A program made the translations under genes and the position numbers. Under the pieces are notes generated by a model. It ran no database searches. It had not been told where the DNA came from and saw nothing but the letters and a program-made list of their open reading frames with translations. From contig JAKIUO010000149.1 in NCBI GenBank assembly GCA_021647535.1, positions 1 to 7,384 on the forward strand: 7,384 nt of DNA. The letters are read 5' to 3'. Within the stretch, counting starts at the first letter, position 1, and each line of letters starts with the position of its first letter. The DNA comes from Hyphomicrobiaceae bacterium (GTDB lineage: Bacteria; Pseudomonadota; Alphaproteobacteria; Rhizobiales; JAKIUO01). Positions 6,099 through 7,384 of the stretch are shown one piece after another.

Positions 6099-6157
6099 TT
6101 AAATCATTTTTATATTAATAACACATTGGTTTTGAAAGTAAAAGGAGAGAGTGATCC

Positions 6158-6207
6158 AAATGGGGTGCAGGGGATCATCCCCTGCCGCTGTGCGCGTAGC
6201 ACGCCCG
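6158..6207 (-). repeat. Palindromic repeat 3' of aroC (right inverted copy)
   Basis: Read on the minus strand, this element starts with the 22-nt block shared with 5036-5057, continues with GCAGGGGAT-G-ATCCCCTGC (6185-6167), and ends ACCCCATTT. It forms an 8-bp stem with a TGA triloop. It begins about 30 bp after the aroC stop codon, in the sense direction of aroC. Its opposite end adjoins the short AT-rich leader of the proteinase-like gene. Confidence 0.8.
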
Positions 6208-6235
6208 CGCGGCGAGCGCCTGCCCGCAAGGGCAC

Positions 6236-7321
6236 TCAGCCTATTTGCCCGCGATGCCTTAGATAATGATCGGCCAGCGTAATGGCCATCATGGCTTCGC
6301 CGACTGGCACGCCTCTGATGCCGACGCAGGGGTCGTGGCGGCCTTTTGTTGAGACTTCGGTTTCCTCGCCTGATCGGGTGATGGTTTTGCGTGGGGTACG
6401 GATAGAGGAGGTCGGTTTGACGGCGAAGCGGGCGATGACCGGTTGGCCGGTGGAGATGCCGCCCAATATGCCGCCGGCTTGATTGGAGAGAAACTCGGGG
6501 CCGTCTTTGCCAGCGCGTATCTGATCGGCATTGTCTTCGCCGGACAGGCTGGCGGCTTCAAATCCAGCGCCGATTTCGACAGCTTTGACGGCATTGATGC
6601 TCATAAGGGCGGCGGCGAGGTCCTGATCGAGTTTGCCATAGACGGGCGCGCCAAGGCCGAGCGGTACGCCGGTGGCGGTGAGCTCGATAATGGCACCGAT
6701 GGAGGAGCCGTCTTTGCGCACCTGGTCGAGGATGCTGGCCCATTCTTTGGCGGCGGTGGCGTCGGGGCAGAAAAAATCATTCTTGTTGATTTCGCTGTCG
6801 TCCCAGTTGTCGCGATTGATTTTGTGCTCGCCGATCTGCACGAGGGCGCCGGTGATTTTAAGGCCGGGAATGACTTTGCGGGCCACGGCTCCAGCGGCCA
6901 CTCGCATGGCGGTTTCACGGGCCGATGAGCGCCCGCCGCCGCGATAATCGCGCAGGCCGTATTTCTTTGTATAGGTGTAGTCGGCGTGGCCGGGGCGGAA
7001 AGTGTCTTTGATATTGCTGTAGTCTTTCGAGCGTTGGTCAACATTCTCGATCATCAGGCTGATGGGGGTGCCAGTGGTGCGCAATCCGTCGGTGTCTTCA
7101 TCTTCAAAGACGCCAGAGAGAATTTTAACCTGATCTGGTTCGCGGCGCTGGGTGGTGTGGCGGGACTGGCCGGGGCGGCGCTTGTCGAGAAAGGCCTGAA
7201 TTTCCGCTTGGGTTATGGCAAGTCCGGGAGGGCAGCCATCAATGACGCAGCCAATGACCGGGCCGTGGCTTTCGCCCCAGGTGGTGATACGAAAAAGATG
7301 GCCAAAACTGTTGTGAGACAT
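6236..7321 (-). CDS. aroC: Chorismate synthase (361 aa, complete)
   Basis: AroC converts 5-enolpyruvylshikimate 3-phosphate to chorismate by an anti-1,4-elimination of phosphate, using reduced FMN, as the last step of the shikimate pathway in the cytosol. All three family signatures are present: GESHGPVIGCVIDGCPPG (16-33), GGGRSSARETAMRVAAGA (128-145) and RHDPCVGIRGVPVGEAM (328-344). The conserved His residues are seen at His19 and His112 (FRPGHADYTY), and the length is normal for the bacterial enzyme, so it should be active. The start is ATG at 7321-7319, giving the usual N-terminus MSHNSFGHLFRITTWGESHG; no strong Shine-Dalgarno site precedes it. Upstream, at the window edge, an imperfect hairpin (CTTGC...GCAAG, 7364-7383) may belong to its leader. 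The gene is transcribed toward the AT-rich insert and ends about 30 bp before a palindromic repeat. Confidence 0.98.
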   Translation of the reverse strand: MSHNSFGHLFRITTWGESHGPVIGCVIDGCPPGLAITQAEIQAFLDKRRPGQSRHTTQRREPDQVKILSGVFEDEDTDGLRTTGTPISLMIENVDQRSKDYSNIKDTFRPGHADYTYTKKYGLRDYRGGGRSSARETAMRVAAGAVARKVIPGLKITGALVQIGEHKINRDNWDDSEINKNDFFCPDATAAKEWASILDQVRKDGSSIGAIIELTATGVPLGLGAPVYGKLDQDLAAALMSINAVKAVEIGAGFEAASLSGEDNADQIRAGKDGPEFLSNQAGGILGGISTGQPVIARFAVKPTSSIRTPRKTITRSGEETEVSTKGRHDPCVGIRGVPVGEAMMAITLADHYLRHRGQIG

Positions 7322-7384
7322 GAGGTGCGCTTTCGTTAGAGCTGGGTTCGACTCTTCTAGCCGCTTGCGCCAAAAGGGGCAAGT

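Larger units (their letters stand above)
5036..6207. other. AT-rich insert bracketed by inverted repeats (possible acquired island)
   Basis: The DNA between the two inverted repeat copies is visibly much richer in A and T than the flanking methyltransferase and aroC genes, and it holds a single interrupted gene with AT-rich codon use. The contrast changes abruptly at both repeats. This suggests acquisition by transfer, but there is no transposase, integrase or obvious target-site duplication, and the same kind of repeat also follows dxs. Bases 5099-5228 hold AT-rich sequence with a short GC-rich patch (5184-5211) and no gene I can support. Confidence 0.5.

Noticed and set aside
5036..6207. 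A complete insertion sequence or transposon
   Set aside because: There is no transposase or integrase reading frame, and the bounding repeats resemble a third copy after dxs that is not paired with any insert.
6003..6266. 87-codon plus-strand open frame across the right repeat
   Set aside because: It runs through the palindromic repeat and the 3' end of aroC and encodes a low-complexity Arg/Pro/Cys tail; it is a shadow frame.
6443..6928. 161-codon plus-strand open frame opposite aroC
   Set aside because: It is glycine- and alanine-rich and wholly antisense to chorismate synthase signature regions, so a shadow frame.
7345..7372. Resemblance to the 3' part of a tRNA (GGTTCGACTC ... CCA) on the plus strand
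   Set aside because: The bases flanking the TTCGACT loop do not form a T-arm stem, and the 5' half of a tRNA would have to lie inside aroC; no acceptor pairing was found.

Overview
The window looks like a stretch of an alphaproteobacterial chromosome. The best evidence is the DXS fragment, whose 'GFYYVGPIDGHDFDHL' stretch is of the alphaproteobacterial type, together with an RlmD-type RNA methyltransferase and a complete chorismate synthase. The flanks are moderately GC-rich. I cannot name the genus. Housekeeping genes sit at the two ends and near the middle (dxs at the left edge, an rlmD-like gene, aroC at the right edge), with accessory material between them.

Layout. 1-1299 (+): the 3' two thirds of dxs, cut by the window edge. 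1300-1511: intergenic, with a palindromic repeat just after dxs. 1512-2404 (-): two small integral-membrane protein genes, an unrecognised 105-aa protein downstream of a DUF4386-type protein. 2405-2599: divergent intergenic region rich in short repeats. 2600-3747 (+): a tandem pair of paralogous 162- and 160-aa proteins that I do not recognise (about 57 % identical, gapless), separated by a hairpin and an operator-like palindrome. 3770-5014 (+): a TRAM/4Fe-4S 5-methyluridine RNA methyltransferase of the RlmD type, 22 bp after the second paralog. 5015-6235: a visibly AT-rich insert on the minus strand carrying one gene for a ClpP-fold, SDH-type serine proteinase. That gene is interrupted by a single in-frame TGA. 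6236-7321 (-): aroC.

The most interesting signals are three. (1) The proteinase-like gene is open on both sides of one in-frame TGA and homology appears to run straight through it, so it is a recent pseudogene, a readthrough gene or a split gene. (2) The AT-rich insert is bracketed by two inverted copies of a repeat: a 22-nt block that is identical in both, followed by a 19-nt palindrome in which three of nine base pairs differ by compensatory changes. (3) A third, diverged palindrome of the same geometry follows dxs. All three palindromes lie just 3' of a housekeeping gene and in its sense orientation, which suggests a dispersed 3'-end hairpin family rather than only the ends of a mobile element.

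The genes do not form one obvious pathway. dxs (isoprenoid precursor synthesis), the rRNA methyltransferase and aroC (last step of the shikimate pathway) are separate housekeeping functions. The second paralog and the methyltransferase may be co-transcribed. I see no CRISPR array, tRNA, rRNA, transposase or integrase.
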